This document shows, piece after piece, positions 1 to 11,861 of a stretch of DNA of 64,000 nt (position 1 is its first letter; every line of letters starts with the position of its first letter). A program made the position numbers and the translations under genes. The notes under the pieces were generated by a model. The model did no database searches, was not told where the DNA came from, and saw only the letters and a program-made list of their open reading frames with translations. The DNA comes from Edolisoma coerulescens (Eukaryota; Chordata; Aves; Passeriformes; Campephagidae), in the NCBI GenBank assembly GCA_013397115.1, contig VWZW01004136.1:987913-1051912 (forward strand), read 5' to 3'.

Positions 1-1330
1 CAGTATGTGGATTGCTTAAGTCACCTGTAAGACTTCCAAGAGTCCAGAATGCCATTTCTTCCTTTCTCCTTAGAAAGGTGAGGCAATGAGGGGAACGAAA
101 TGAAGACTGAGAACAAATTATGTCATTTTTTAGAAATTCTCAAACCTAGATTGATTTTTTTTCAATTGTTTTTTACCCTACTTCCTCTGGAATTTTTTTC
201 TTAATGAGACATTATATACCTAATACAATTTGCATCTGAAGCTGTGTTGATGAGTGTAAATTGCTACTGACAGAGGAGAAAAACATTCACTATCTCTTCA
301 CAAGGATGAAAGGTAAAGGCAGTAAATAGCAAGACAATAAAACTTTCAGCAGATGTAAAATTTTAAAGCAACTGAGAGAGTCACAAGCAAAGAGAATACT
401 TAGCATGGGAGCTCAGATCAGCAGGAAGAGAATTATGTTTCAACATTACCCTTGACCCTGCCATGGTTTTTAATTTTTCTAGTAAGTTTTGCTCCTGTTT
501 CTAGATTTGGAGTGAAGTTTTCCCAGGCATTTAGGCAATTTCAGACCAGCTTTAACTGATTTTGAAGTATTTACAGGCCTATCAATGTAGAAAAATGTTC
601 CTGAAAGCTCTTCCCAATTCTCTGTTAACAAAAGAAAAATTCAAGAGACTTTTTCTGAACTAGAAGTCTAAACAAATTTATAGTGTATTTCCCATTAAAA
701 GTAAAAGCATTAACTGAAGCTGATCAGAAATAGTTATCAGTTTTACTCTTAATCCTTGAAGTTGCCCTTAATGTCTAAATTTCAATCTTGAAATTATCAC
801 CTGAACCATCATGTAAAACAAATCCAAGAAAAGAGCCCTGGTAAATGTTTAACCTATCGCTACTTGCCATTTATATCAGACTTCAAGATTTGGAGAACAG
901 TGCTCTTTCAAGAAGCTGGTCCAGCTTCAAAGAATGTTACTTATGACTAACTTCGCTCCTCTGAATGACTAGTTTGGGCCTTTCTTTCTTGGCCTCATTT
1001 GTTCTTTAACAATGAGAAGCAAAGATCCTTCTAAAATATTCTTAACTGGCTGAAAAAAAGGGACAGGCTCCATCTCACAGAATCTTTACACAAACAAAAT
1101 ACACTATTTAAGAAGCTAGTACAGATACACTGAAAAAGCTGGATTTCTCGGTCATGAAATAGCAATTTCAGAAACAGCAATTCTCTGTTCAAATCACAGA
1201 TTTTTAATCAATTATGAACATAATTTAATTTTTCAATTCATTAATTTCAATAATTTATTCCTAGTAAAAACAGAAATGTTTATCCATATTAATTATAGAA
1301 TGTAATAGTGTAATTGATTTCATAACATAC
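1..1330 (-). other. SLC30A7 intron 4, partial
   Basis: AT-rich intronic sequence downstream of exon 4. I looked for the next ZnT7 exon (the loop before helix 4) on the minus strand and did not find it. No repeat or RNA gene is recognised. Confidence 0.6.
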
Positions 1331-1418
1331 CTCAACACCTTCAGAAAAAATGAAGAATGCTGTAAAGATGAGGAATAAACCATTTACAAAACCAGCAAGT
1401 ACTTCTGCTCGTACATAC
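1331..1418 (-). CDS. SLC30A7: SLC30A7 coding exon 4
   Basis: The acceptor is CTTGCAG and the donor GAG before GTATGT. One base completes the Gly codon, then 29 codons encode YVRAEVLAGFVNG and the hydrophobic helix 3 through SEGVE. It appears identical to the human protein over this stretch, as I recall it. Confidence 0.94.
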
Positions 1419-4400
1419 CTGCAAGAGACAAAAAAAAAGCAATTGCAGATATTACCACCTTCATTTAAATGCTGAAAATTAGAAGTAGAACTGAAGAGAC
1501 TGGAATGCAATCTTCTAGTTCTCAAACAGTTATATTACATGGGAATTTGTTAAATGGAAGATAGCATATAAATCACGGATGAGTATATAGAACTGGCCAC
1601 ATTGCATTTTGACAGAAACTACCTGATCCAGATCGGCCATTCCCTGATCTAGATGAAAGAAATCTTTCAATGTCAAAATCTTTCCATTTAGATTATGTCT
1701 ACTCAAATTATGGTAAACACATACATTTGGAAGCCACAAACTAAGATCAGCATGTGATATCTAATCAAAGTTTCCTGATGTCAAGTTATGTTTAATATCA
1801 AACAGACATATACTAATTTGCTTCCCCTCTAGAAGGCAAATTTTTAGGAAAAGTTTTAAGTAGAAATTAATTATTTCAAACATCAAATTTTGACAATAAC
1901 AAACTGCCAGGTTAGAAAAATATGTAATTTCAATGCAGCAAACACCAGACTTAATCAAGTGTGGCTGTTATCTGATAAATGGAACACCAGCTGTTTAAAG
2001 GCTGAGCAGTAATTAATACAGAACATGCTTTCACTGCAATTAGCTCATGGTACAATTCTCTCTAAATTGATTTCTATGCACACTGGAGCTTCCACCTAAA
2101 TTAAACCATGCTTTAAGTTCCAAACTATATGATTCACACTTAAGCAAGGCAGCTAAAGCTAAGTGCTGGCACTCAGCTCAGTAATGCTATGGGGAATGCC
2201 CATGTTGCAACTCATTTGCTGTTAGTCAGTATTACCAATTAATAATATTGTACCACCAGTATTGTTTGATAGGGCACAATGGCAATGTTCAGTGGAGCCA
2301 AGTGCCTGTCAAACGCCAGCTGCAGCAGGTAAATCCACTGAGGGCAGTATGGGATGACACACCTCAGCCTTGAGGATCTGTGTTAATGGCAGTCACAGCT
2401 CCCAAATCCTGCTGGTTCCAAGGATCCTGGTTTATAATCTCCAATGCAGCATCACCGAGACTTAGCTCCTTTCAGCTGTAACTTTCTGTTCCAAAGGAGG
2501 AGTGGGACAGCAGCAGTCTGGGAATCCCTGTCACACTCCTCACTGCACTGCGAGGACAAACCCAGGATGTGGCTGCTTGCTCTTCACTGGTGCCATTAAT
2601 ACCTGACAAGGCAGGGCAACTTTCTGCTCTGTAACTTGTTTCCACTAGTGTGATCAGAGAGGTCTTCAAAGTGATAAACCTTCTTCCCAAAAGCAATGCC
2701 TTTGTATTTTTATCATTTTTAGAGGGATATTAACTTAGATGTTTACATAGCTCACCTTAAGAAACCCCTCACTTTCAACATAGTTTTTCCATGTTCTGCA
2801 AAAAGTTTTGTTTGTACAGTGAAAAGTGACTATCTAAACATTTGTTATAAGACATTAAGGTAACAGCCTGAAGTTTCTTACCCATATGAGAAAGCATCGT
2901 TTGACCTCCATTTTGAAATAACTGAAGCTGCTAATCCAGCCAATAGAGCAGTACAGTCAAAAAACATATGAAAAGAATCTGATATTAGACCTAAACTGGA
3001 AGAGAACAGGAAAAAAGTGTTATGTTCCATATGCTACATGTTGAGTATGAAAAAAAAAACCCCCACAGACATTAATCTTTTACACACTAGCAGAATACAC
3101 TGTGTATCTAAGCTTCAGGCATGGTTTTGCTAGCACAGAGGAGAAATCCACACTTCATCACCAACAAAAATATGATGCCAAAACTGCTTTTGTCAGCTTA
3201 GGGAAGGCACTTTGGACAAGTGCTTGGCAGAAAAATCCTGGTAGCATATGATTTTGGTGATAGTTAAAGGTGGTTTCCACCGACGCAAACCAAAATCCCT
3301 GGAGTAGGTGTACCCACCGCCACATCTCTCATCAATATAATTCAACCTTAAATCTTTGCCTTAGTAGTGGCAAGGCACTGGCTAGAAGATACACACCTCT
3401 GAGATCTAGAGGCTGAGGGAATCAGAGGCTGAGAGACCACATCTTAAATGGCTTATTTCAAAGACCTATGTCAATTTTGATTGACAAACACAGTTAAAGT
3501 AAACCAGCATGCTAAAATGTTCAAAGCAACTTAAATTAGTTCATGAATTAGCCAGTCAGTAGAACTCATATCAGTTTGTAGGCTACAGGCAAACTGGGGT
3601 TAACACCACACATGAGAGTTGCCAAAGTTTACCCAATTACTCATGAACAGGTTCTTTAAGTCTGCAGGGAAGCACGTGCATTGAAACAAAAAAATTGCTT
3701 CTGTAAATTGCTTCAAAGACTTTTGATACAGAGGTACTGTTGAGCACTTGTTACTCAATAGTCCCAAAAGTTCCCTTTTCCCAGTTGTTTGGTTATCTAA
3801 GAATAATTACATACACAACTCAGTTCTTGGAAACTGAAGCACAAGAAGCAAGTACTGGTTTAACAAGTTCTAGAGGATAGACACATATTCATATTGAAGT
3901 CACATACAAAGTTTCATTAGCCAAAGTTCCAACCACTTCACATTAAAAAGCCAAACCATTTTTGCCTTACTGAAAGATTACTCTTGTAATTGTTTAAGTG
4001 TTTCAGATGAAACACTCAACAGTGGAAGATGTGGGTTTGAAGGAGAGGAAAGAGAACAAGTGACTTGCTCTGTATAGTTACGTATATACTTTATGGACAC
4101 ATACAGAGTTACACATACACACAACTGTAACATTTAAGGCAGAGCCATGATGGCATGGTAAATTGTCCTTAGGTGCTGTGGCCACCAAAGCAGGAGAGAT
4201 GAAGCTGTTCTGAACAAACTTTAAAACAAGATCCATAGGCTGGATGCCTACGAAACATCAAAATGGAATTCACTATCGAATTCTTGAAGCGGTTTGGTGA
4301 CGTCTTCCCCTTCCCCAAAACCAGGTGACATCTTTAGGGAAAAAGTTCATTTTAGGTTTGTTTCTGAGCAGTTAAGAAGATCCAGTGAGGAAGAAAACCA

Positions 4401-7198
4401 CCACAAAGCACACCAAACATTCAGGTAGAAGGTAATTAGTGACACTAACCGTAAGTTGTAATGATTATGAAATGGAAGGAATAAGCACGGCTAAACAGAC
4501 AGAGCTACTGCTTTCTGAGGTGTTTGGGTTTTGGTGGGTTTTTTCTTTCTTTCTTTTTTTTTTTATAAAGCCTTCTGGGAAAGAGAAGTGTATAAGGACT
4601 GCTACTCTAACAAAATCCCATCCAAGTTCCAGAACCAGAAATCATACAGCAAGTTACCATGGCACTGTGCTCACACCTGCAAATCTCACTAAGGCAAGGC
4701 TTACCTTAAGCGCAACACCAATACAGCTGTGCTGCTTTCAATACCTAAGCTAACAATTCCAGATGGCCAGAGGCACGTGGATTTATCAGCAGGGGTCAGC
4801 AGACTGCATCTGCAATGCAATTCACCTCGTGGCTTAACCATGCTCTGTATCATGGGTACAGCTACAAGTGATCGAGCTGCACAAATGGCAAGAAGTCTGG
4901 TAAGAGACCAAACTCATTTCATCTGAGGCTTTTTTAAAGAGACCTGTAAAGTAACAAGACCTTAGAAAAAAGGGGTGCAAAGTGATTACTAAAGTAATCA
5001 AGCAATCCAGTCAATGACCAGCAATACAAAGAATGACAGCAACATGGGATGCATGCAAGAACTCCTGTTAGAACCAAACACATCATCCAGAGTGTAAACT
5101 AGTAGAAACCCTGTACTCAAACACACTGTGTCTAAATAAAGACACTTCCACAGCTGATTTAGTTTAAGATCAAATTAAACAAATGTGCACACGTAGCAAA
5201 TTTCAACCTTAAACAAGCAAACAAGCTCTCAGCCAGCAAACTCGTGACCGGGGAGGCTGAGCCGGAGGAGGTTTAAATTAGACATTAGGAAAAGGTTTTT
5301 CACCCAAAGGGTGGCTGAGTGCTAGAACAGGCTCCCCAGGGAAGTAGTCACAGCACCAAGCCTGACAGAGTTCAAGAAGCATTTGGACAACACTCTTATG
5401 TGTTCACGAATTCAGGAAACAATCTATTTGGCAAACAAAAGCTCAGGAGAATCTCTCATGTGAGGAGCAACGGAACTGTGTCTTCAAAATGACAAAGTAG
5501 TTTTCCCTATGGGGTTTCCTTCTTTGCTTGTTACATGTTTGCTCTTCCAAGGCATGACCTGTCTGCTTTGACTGAAGACATTCCTCATCATATTCTCTGC
5601 TACCCCTGTCTACTAAAGAAGTGCTTGCTAAGACACTGTTTTGTTCTAGCCCAAAATCTGAGTTTAGAGATACTTAAAACTAGTGATTTGAAATATAAAC
5701 AAAAGGTTCAACTAATGGCTATGCAGCAAATCCTAATTCTTAATTTTAAGTATGAACAAAAATAAGTAAGTGTCTTCTGAATTCCGATATGCCAGATTCT
5801 TCAGCGACAAAGTTCTCTAAGTGTCACTAAAGTTTCTCAGTTTAGTTATCTCATATACAGGACTTTTTATGGTCACACTACCAAAAAAAATTGTTATACT
5901 TAAAAGACAGACATCAGAACAAAGTCACAGAACACAAAGCTCTTTATATCAGAACACCTAAGAAAAATATTTACATCTGCTAAGTTATTAGAAAAAAAAT
6001 CCGTACTCAAATAGACAGACTATGCATACAATAACCCTCATGCAATTGCAAAGTGAATCAACATCAAAGCCAAAACCAAACACATTTAAAATGGTCTGGG
6101 TGCTGCCAAGATAGTCTGTGCCCATAACAGCACTGCATGCTCACTGGTGCCACAGTAGCAATTACTGTAATCAAGGTTAAGGATTTTATACTGTCATTTG
6201 AGAGATTCAGAACAACATGGCAAATATTAGGATGCAACCGTTTCCAAAGTCATATTGCTGCATTCACTCAAGACTTTTAAGAGCTCCAGTAATTTGTGTC
6301 CATATTACAGTTTTTGGTAAAGAGGACACTGCTGGACTTAAATAACATTTCCATGCCAGTCCACTCTGAACTGAACTATTAACAGAGACTGAAATATCGT
6401 AAAACAACTTCTCTATCACTAATGAAGCATGATGGAAATACTAGCACCATTGCCTGTTCTCTACCTTTATACTGTACACCAGTACCGAAGTTATTCGGCA
6501 TTTCTACTTGTATTTTGTGACAGATTTTTCAGGAGCAATTTAGTCAAGTCTCTTCCATTTTTTCCACTCTTGTGAATTTTTGTGCAATGTAAAGTACCAC
6601 TCAGCTATACAAGTATGCGTCAATTCCTGTTTCTCCCTCGAGACAAGGATGTTCGAGGCAGCAATACCCAGGTATCAACCTACAGATAAAGCCACACTCC
6701 CCAACAGAGGATCTCTGCGGTAAGCGGCAGCTACAGCCCCCGAGTCCCGTAAATCAGGCCAAGGCCAGGCTTCCTCCTCAGCAAAGCACTGAGCATAACA
6801 GCAATTCCAAACAGCATTCCTCCGCAACGCGCCGAGTCGCGCACCCCAGCCGGAGCGCCTCCCCCGCGTCGCCGGGACCCGACAGAGGCGATGGCGGCGC
6901 CGGTCGCTGCCCACGAGAGCGGTCCCGGCCGGGGGAAGCTGTCCGGCGGCCCCCAAGGCTCTGCCGAGCGGCCCCTGCGGACGGCGGGCCAGGAGGCCCG
7001 GCCCCGCCGAGAGGAGACGTGGCACTGGCCGGGCGGGACGCGCCGCTTCCTGCGCGCTGCAGCCACGCTCGCCCCGCCGCGCCCCCGCCCCGGTACCTGT
7101 TACTCCAGATGCCGTAGAGCAGCTCCACAAAGGCGAAGGAGAGGTTGAGACAGAGGAAGGAGAAGAGGTTGCGGGAAGTCTTGTCCGCCAGGATAGAC
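1331..7198 (-). CDS. SLC30A7: Zinc transporter 7 (ZnT7), 5' part of the gene, partial
   Basis: ZnT7 is a cation-diffusion-facilitator protein that moves zinc from the cytosol into the early secretory pathway (Golgi), supplying enzymes such as alkaline phosphatase. Three minus-strand coding exons are visible: 7198-7097, 2995-2882 and 1418-1331. Their lengths (102, 114, 88 bases) and phases join without a frameshift. The joined peptide runs from just before membrane helix 1 to the end of helix 3. It matches human SLC30A7 as I recall it, with few changes. The HMFFD motif at the start of helix 2 carries the His and Asp of the transport zinc site. The His-rich loop and helices 4-6 would lie left of base 1. 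Coding exon 1 (about 27 residues in human) is not seen. Exon 2 opens with one base completing an Arg codon, so an upstream exon is required. Identity is firm; completeness is not. Confidence 0.93.
1419..2881 (-). other. SLC30A7 intron 3
   Basis: Non-coding intron between two firmly placed exons. Short open frames here show no similarity I recognise and have no splice support. Confidence 0.7.
2882..2995 (-). CDS. SLC30A7: SLC30A7 coding exon 3
   Basis: The acceptor is TTCCAG before TTTAGG, and the donor is ATATGG before GTAAG. A second AG four bases downstream would break the frame and is rejected. The exon encodes SLGLISDSFHMFFD and helix 2, with His and Asp of the transport zinc site. It ends two bases into a Gly codon. 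Confidence 0.93.
2996..7096 (-). other. SLC30A7 intron 2
   Basis: A 4.1 kb intron holding one plus-oriented CR1 fragment near 5240-5400 and a poly-T tract near 4553-4564. The right end rises into the CpG island. No other gene is seen. Confidence 0.7.
5240..5400 (+). repeat. CR1 LINE 3' fragment
   Basis: Contains the characteristic avian CR1 3' segment: a GGTTTAAATTAGACATTAGG-type stretch, then GGGTGGCTGAGTGCTAGAAC, CAGGCTCCCCAGGGAAGT and GAGTTCAAGAAGCATTTGGA. It is a truncated, non-coding copy inside an SLC30A7 intron, inserted antisense to that gene. Confidence 0.85.
7097..7198 (-). CDS. SLC30A7: SLC30A7 coding exon 2
   Basis: The exon starts after CGCAG and ends AACAG before a GTACCG donor. 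It encodes 33 full codons, beginning SILADKTSRN, and includes membrane helix 1 (LCLNLSFAFVELLYGIW). It lies inside the CpG island. It ends with two bases of a Ser codon that the next exon completes. Confidence 0.9.
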
Positions 7199-7457
7199 CT
7201 GCGCACGGAGCACACCGCGGGTCACCGGCTGTCGCTACAGCGCCAGGAGGCCGGACCCGCTCGCCGGGCGGCCCAGGCNGAACGTGAACTCTTTTCTGCC
7301 CCGTGCCAGCCGCTCGCTCGCGTTCCGCTTGCGATGCCGGCTGCTCCCGGCGCAGCCGTTGTGGCAGCGCTCGGCACGGGGCGGGGGCGGCGGAGCAGCG
7401 CGCTCGGTGTGTGACAGCCAGAGCCGCCGGAGCGCCCCGCCCGCCGCAGGACCCTGG

Positions 7458-7467
7458 ACTACAACCC
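7458..7467 (+). promoter_or_regulatory. Possible ZNF143/STAF-type site
   Basis: ACTACAACCC followed by GGGGCCTGC resembles the ACTACAAYTCCC core bound by ZNF143, a factor common in CpG-rich bidirectional promoters. It sits mid-island between the two divergent genes. Only the core matches well, so the call is tentative. Confidence 0.35.
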
Positions 7468-7621
7468 GGGGCCTGCCGGGAGGAAGCGCAGGGACGCCCC
7501 GCAGGAAGCGAGGCACGGCGGCGCCGCCGTAGCGCTGCCGCGGTCCCGCACGGCCGCCCCTGAGTCACCGGAGCGGCTTGTGNGCGGGGCCGAGCGGCGG
7601 GGCCGGGCCGGCAGCTCCTCC

Positions 7622-7686
7622 GCCCTGCCCTGCCCTGCCCTGCCCTGCCGTGCCGTGCCGTGCCGTGCTGTGCCGTGCCGTGCTGC
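7622..7686 (+). repeat. GCCCT / GCCGT pentanucleotide microsatellite
   Basis: About five tandem CCCTG-type units run into about eight CCGTG-type units, with two CTGTG variants. It lies inside the SLC30A7/EXTL2 CpG island and is likely length-variable. On the minus strand it reads as GGCAC/GGCAG repeats. Confidence 0.9.
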
Positions 7687-7747
7687 CGGTGACCCCTGGG
7701 AAGCACAGCCCGGCCGGACGAAGCGGCGACAGCGGCGCCTGCAGAAG
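7687..7747 (+). other. EXTL2: Candidate EXTL2 non-coding first exon (3' part)
   Basis: CpG-island sequence ending in a consensus donor, AAG before GTGAGC. The left edge is arbitrary because the start site is unknown. The EXTL2 coding exon begins after an acceptor at 11433, so a 5' exon is needed upstream, and this is the best donor I see on the plus strand. Transcript data would settle it. Confidence 0.5.
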
Positions 7748-9638
7748 GTGAGCGAAGCTACGGGCGAGGGGCAGCGAGCGGGGCGGGCGATGCTGCGCGC
7801 TGCTGCGCCGGCTGTGCCCTGCTGCTGCCTGGCTGCACCCACCTACTGCGGGGGGCTGTTCAGAAGTGCTGTCCGCCAAGGGAGGGGACCCCGTTCGAGA
7901 ACTCTTTTTCTTGGAACGAGGATTAAAATACTGGTCTTTGATGTAGGGGTTTTATTTTCGTCAATTTTGTGATCTCTGCATGGAGTATTTTATGATTTTT
8001 AGAAAGAGGTCAATCTGGCATTGCAATTTCATAACTTAATTGGCAAAAGTGATATGCATCTGCTTATTGGAAAGTGCCATGATGCTAATTTTAAGACACC
8101 TAAATAGACGTTTATTTTTAGAATATATAATAATATCATCATTGCCTATCACTACACCTGCTGTAAACACTAGAAGGTGTGGCAAGCAGTCTCATAAAAA
8201 GCAAACAGTATTTATATTTTCGTCTTAAGTATGGTTTTAGATTTTAATTAATGATTACAATAGCACTGGTAAATATTGTTCCAACTAGGTTGGAAACTGC
8301 GGAAAGAGGATCTAAAGTTCAAGAGCTTTTCAAAAGCACATTTGATGGAGATATAGTGGGCCTCATAAATGCTGAGTTGCCACTGCTGCTGATAATTTTT
8401 AGAAGTCAGGCATGATTGTTTGTTCCTATAAAATGAAGCAACCAGAACAAGCAATTAACTTCTGGAAATGGTTTCAGTGACCTCTTGTCACAAAGTAGTA
8501 GTAAGATTTGATCTCAGATTTGGGAAGACCTGTATATGTGGACATATTCAGACTAGTATACACACAAATGACAAATCTGTATTTTTAAAAAGCAAATTGA
8601 TATAGCCCAAACAAATTAATCTTACAGAATTTCACACAGGTTCAATTATTCAACCAGTTCAACTAATTCTTGTTCTTTAAGTTTTCACAGTACTATTCTC
8701 AAATCAAAATTAATGACTCTTTGGTTGTTCAGCCAATTTTAAAGGAACAAAAATCCCTCCAACAACCTTGGAGCACAGCTTTCTTATATTGCTGTCCTGC
8801 ATCCTGTGTATCCTTCTTTTATGTGCTTGCACTCATACTTTCCAAGCTGCCAAACTTCATGGGAAGACCAAAATCCTGTGTCTTGAACCTCTGATACTAC
8901 TGATAATCTTAGTGAAAGGAGAGTGTGAAGGGGATGACCCAGAAAAAAAAAAATATTGAGATAAAATTTTATTTTATTTGCCTGGCTGTGGTAGCCAAAT
9001 ATATATTTTAGTGGTGCCTGGTGAACAAAGCAACACCTGTCAGGTTCTGGAGACCTACTTTTATCTCCATAGCTGAACTTAAGGATGGAACACAGACTTT
9101 GCACTGGCACAAAGCAGCAGTTTTACAAGCAGAGACACAGGTTGTTCTTTTCTTTTTAATCATCTGGTGTAATAACTTCTTTCTGGAGCGTTCATTGAAA
9201 GGCAGAGACAATTATTCAACTGAGCAATAGGAAAAGGAATGGAATAATTGCCATGAATGCATATACCAGTCAATAATTGAGAGGAACTTTTACTTGTAAA
9301 AGAATGCCGTGTAGCATGTGGATAACTGTTGATCTTCAGTTATAGAGTCCCTTTAATTTCCAACAGATTCAAAGATCACAAACAACTGCCCTGTAAAAAC
9401 AAGAGGGAAAAACAATCCTACTTGGCAACAATGAGGTAAGTTGCAAGGCGTTTTAGATTAAAATAATTTACAGTTATATTTTCAGACATGGTATTTGCAC
9501 TTTGGAAAAAAATGATTCAAAATTCTGTGAAAAAAACACACAGATACTCTCAAAAATTATACTTGTTTGGCTGTCCTGGATCACTGAATTAGATCAGAAT
9601 TCCCTGCTGAAAGCCTAGAAATTACTCAGAGTAACATG

Positions 9639-9691
9639 AATAATATGTATAGATGAGTTACAGTATTACAATAATATGTATAGATGAGTTA
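9639..9691. repeat. 31-base-offset direct duplication
   Basis: A 22-base segment, AATAATATGTATAGATGAGT plus TA, occurs at 9639-9660 and again at 9670-9691, just left of the CR1 copy. Confidence 0.9.
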
Positions 9692-9734
9692 GTAGCAAGC
9701 TTAGAGTGTTCATCTTATATTCAATTCGTACTGA

Positions 9735-10550
9735 TCTTGCAAGTACAGGAGAAAAGAAAAACTGTATGAAGTTCAACAAAGACAAGTGCCCAGTTCTGCA
9801 CCTAGACTGGGGCAACCTCGGATGTGCAGACAGACTGGGGAATGAGAGGCTGGAGAGCAGTGCCACGGAAAAGGACCTGGAGGTCCTGGTCGATGGCAAA
9901 TTGAACATGAGGCAGCAGTGCCCTGGCAGCCAGGAGGGCCAACCCTGTCCTGGGGGCACCAGGCTCAGCATCGCCAGCCGGGCAAGGGAGGGGATTGTCC
10001 CACTCTGTGCTGATGTAGCCTCACCTCAAGGTGGTTCTGTGCAGTTTTATAAGAATATAAGAATACAATGTAAGAAGGATATAAAGCTGTTCTGTCCAAA
10101 TAAGAGCTACGAGGATGGTGAAGGGCCTTGAGGGAAGCTGTCTGAAGAGCAGCTGAGGTCACTTGGTCTGTTCAGCCTGGAGAAAAGGGGTCTGAGGGGA
10201 GACCTCACAGCTGTCTATAGCTTCCTCACTTGGGGAAGTGCAGGGGCAAAGCACTGATCTCTTCTCTCTGGTGACCAGTGACAGGACTCAAGGGAACGGC
10301 ACAAAGCTGTGTCAGGGGGTTTAGGCTGGGTATTAGGAAATATCTAACCATCCTAGCCAGATGGTGGTTGGGCACTGGAACAGGCTCCCCAGGGAAGTGC
10401 TCACAGCACCAAGCCTGCCAGAGTTCAAGAGGTGTGCCCTCAGGCACATGGTGGGATTCTGGGGCCTCTCCTGTGCAGGGCCAGGAGTTAGACTTCAGTG
10501 ATCCTCATGAGTCCCTTCCAACTCAGGATATCCTATCATTCTGTGAAGAA
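9735..10550 (+). repeat. CR1 LINE, 3' part of ORF2 and 3' UTR
   Basis: Shows the CR1 order: a TGTATGAAGTTCAACAAAGA segment, GGAATGAGAGGCTGGAGAGC, CTGTTCAGCCTGGAGAAAAG, CAGGCTCCCCAGGGAAGT, and a 3' tail TCCCTTCCAACTCAGGATAT followed by a degenerate ATTCTGTGAA unit. Frames are broken and parts look deleted around 9960-10080, so it is a dead copy. It is inserted sense to EXTL2 in its first intron. Confidence 0.9.
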
Positions 10551-10839
10551 CATTTGAGGGGCTATCTTTCTAGAAGCTGCTTTTTAAGAGCTTCTGTTTA
10601 GTTCCAAGATCACGAGGATCCAGAAATCTCTGCCTTAAACTAAATCTGCACTCACAGTTAGCTGATAGGTAGCACCTAGCATCTGACATTGCCATTTTCT
10701 CATGAGTTCTAGATGTATCAGTTCAGCTGATACATGTTGCTGAGATTGTTGCATTCCTGTATTACTCCACTTGAAGTGTTTCTTTTGCTCCACCTGTGTA
10801 TTATAACCTTAGTATGATCAGCACTGCATTTTCTGATGC

Positions 10840-10881
10840 ACTGATTATCATTATCAAGATGTACTGATTATCATTATCAAG
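10840..10881. repeat. 23-base tandem duplication
   Basis: ACTGATTATCATTATCAAG occurs at 10840 and again at 10863, a head-to-tail duplication. Confidence 0.9.
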
Positions 10882-11467
10882 CAGATATACAAACTATTGA
10901 CAAAATGTCCAGCAAATCAGTTATAAGGATTGTTCCTTCTGTGTGGTGCCTCAGCAACGGAAAAAGAGTGAGCATTTTGTTTCCTCCTGTCTGCCAGAGC
11001 TTTTGAGAAGGCACCTTCTCTCCTTTTTGCTTCCCAGTTAAGGTAGAGCTCCTGCAATGCCGAAAACATTGAATCTCTGTACAAATTTGCTTTCTACTTT
11101 CAGCTGGATAGATTTGGTGAGGTACATAAATGTTCAATCAAAAATGTAGTTCTAAAAAAACAGGAAACAACAAAGACTCTGAAGAACTACTCTAGATTTA
11201 TTTTCACAAAACAATGAAATCCAAAGTTAACCAAAAAAGTTTAAAGCAAGTAAACATAGAAACTGAGTACCAGAAGCACCTGTCTCAATAGTTGAAAGTA
11301 ATTTGCCAAGGTGCTGAAGTCCTCCTTATTTACTTACTTAAATGAAAATCTACTTAATGTTTTGGGAGTTTTGATCAAGGGAGAAAACTGCACATGGGTT
11401 TAATGACTTCCTTTCCTGTTACTTGTTTTAAAGGTGTTTTCACTTCTGTAAGCTTCCAGGAAGAGTT

Positions 11468-11861
11468 ATGGGAATCCGCCTACTACGCTTCACCTCTGTG
11501 GTGATCATCGTCTTGCTTCTTGTGGCAGGTGCTTTAACAGCTTTGCTTCCCACTATCAAAGATGACAAATTGCCCAATTCAAGAAGGGAACCAAAAACCC
11601 AGAGTCAGTCTGCCTTGGATTCATTCACTCTTATTATGCAGACATACAATAGAACTGACTTACTGCTAAAGCTTTTAAATCATTATCAAGCAATCCCCCA
11701 CCTGCATAAAGTAATTGTTGTGTGGAACAACATTGGTGAGAAGACACCAGAGGAAATGTGGAATTCCTTAGGGCCTCATCCTGTCCCTGTTGTCTTTAAA
11801 GTTCAAACTGTAAATCGTATGAGAAACAGACTGCAGAATTTCCCTGATCTGGAAACAAAAG
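11468..11861 (+). CDS. EXTL2: EXTL2 coding exon 1
   Basis: The acceptor is at 11433 (TTTTAAAG), with 34 bases upstream of the ATG in the same exon. It encodes the signal anchor, stem and start of the nucleotide-sugar fold (SFTLIMQTYNRTDLLLKLLN). It ends ACAAAAG before GTAATC, one base into an Ala codon. Confidence 0.95.

Larger units (their letters stand above)
6840..7900. promoter_or_regulatory. CpG-island bidirectional promoter, SLC30A7 / EXTL2
   Basis: A strongly GC- and CpG-rich block in AT-rich surroundings, with GC boxes such as the GGGGCGGGGGCGG stretch near 7379. SLC30A7 exon 2 lies at its left side, transcribed leftward. A strong splice donor for rightward transcription (GCAGAAG before GTGAGC) sits at 7747/7748, fitting a non-coding EXTL2 first exon. 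These two genes are also head-to-head in human as I recall. Two single N bases (7279 and 7583) show that the assembly is imperfect here. Transcription start sites cannot be read from sequence alone. Confidence 0.75.
7748..11433 (+). other. EXTL2 intron 1 (5' UTR intron)
   Basis: Intron between the proposed first exon and the first coding exon. It contains the largest CR1 copy in the window (9735-10550) and two short tandem duplications (9639-9691 and 10840-10881). The rest is AT-rich with no gene recognised. Confidence 0.55.

Noticed and set aside
2991..2992. Nearer AG as the SLC30A7 exon 3 acceptor
   Set aside because: It puts the join out of frame and gives a stop soon after; the AG at 2997-2996 restores SNSLGLISDS.
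6675..7972. Several long open frames on both strands of the first CpG island
   Set aside because: They overlap each other in many frames, are Arg/Pro/Ala-rich and span known SLC30A7 splice sites. Low stop frequency in GC-rich DNA explains them.
9706..10131. 141-codon plus-strand open frame
   Set aside because: It lies within the CR1 copy; it is a decayed retrotransposon frame, not a host gene.
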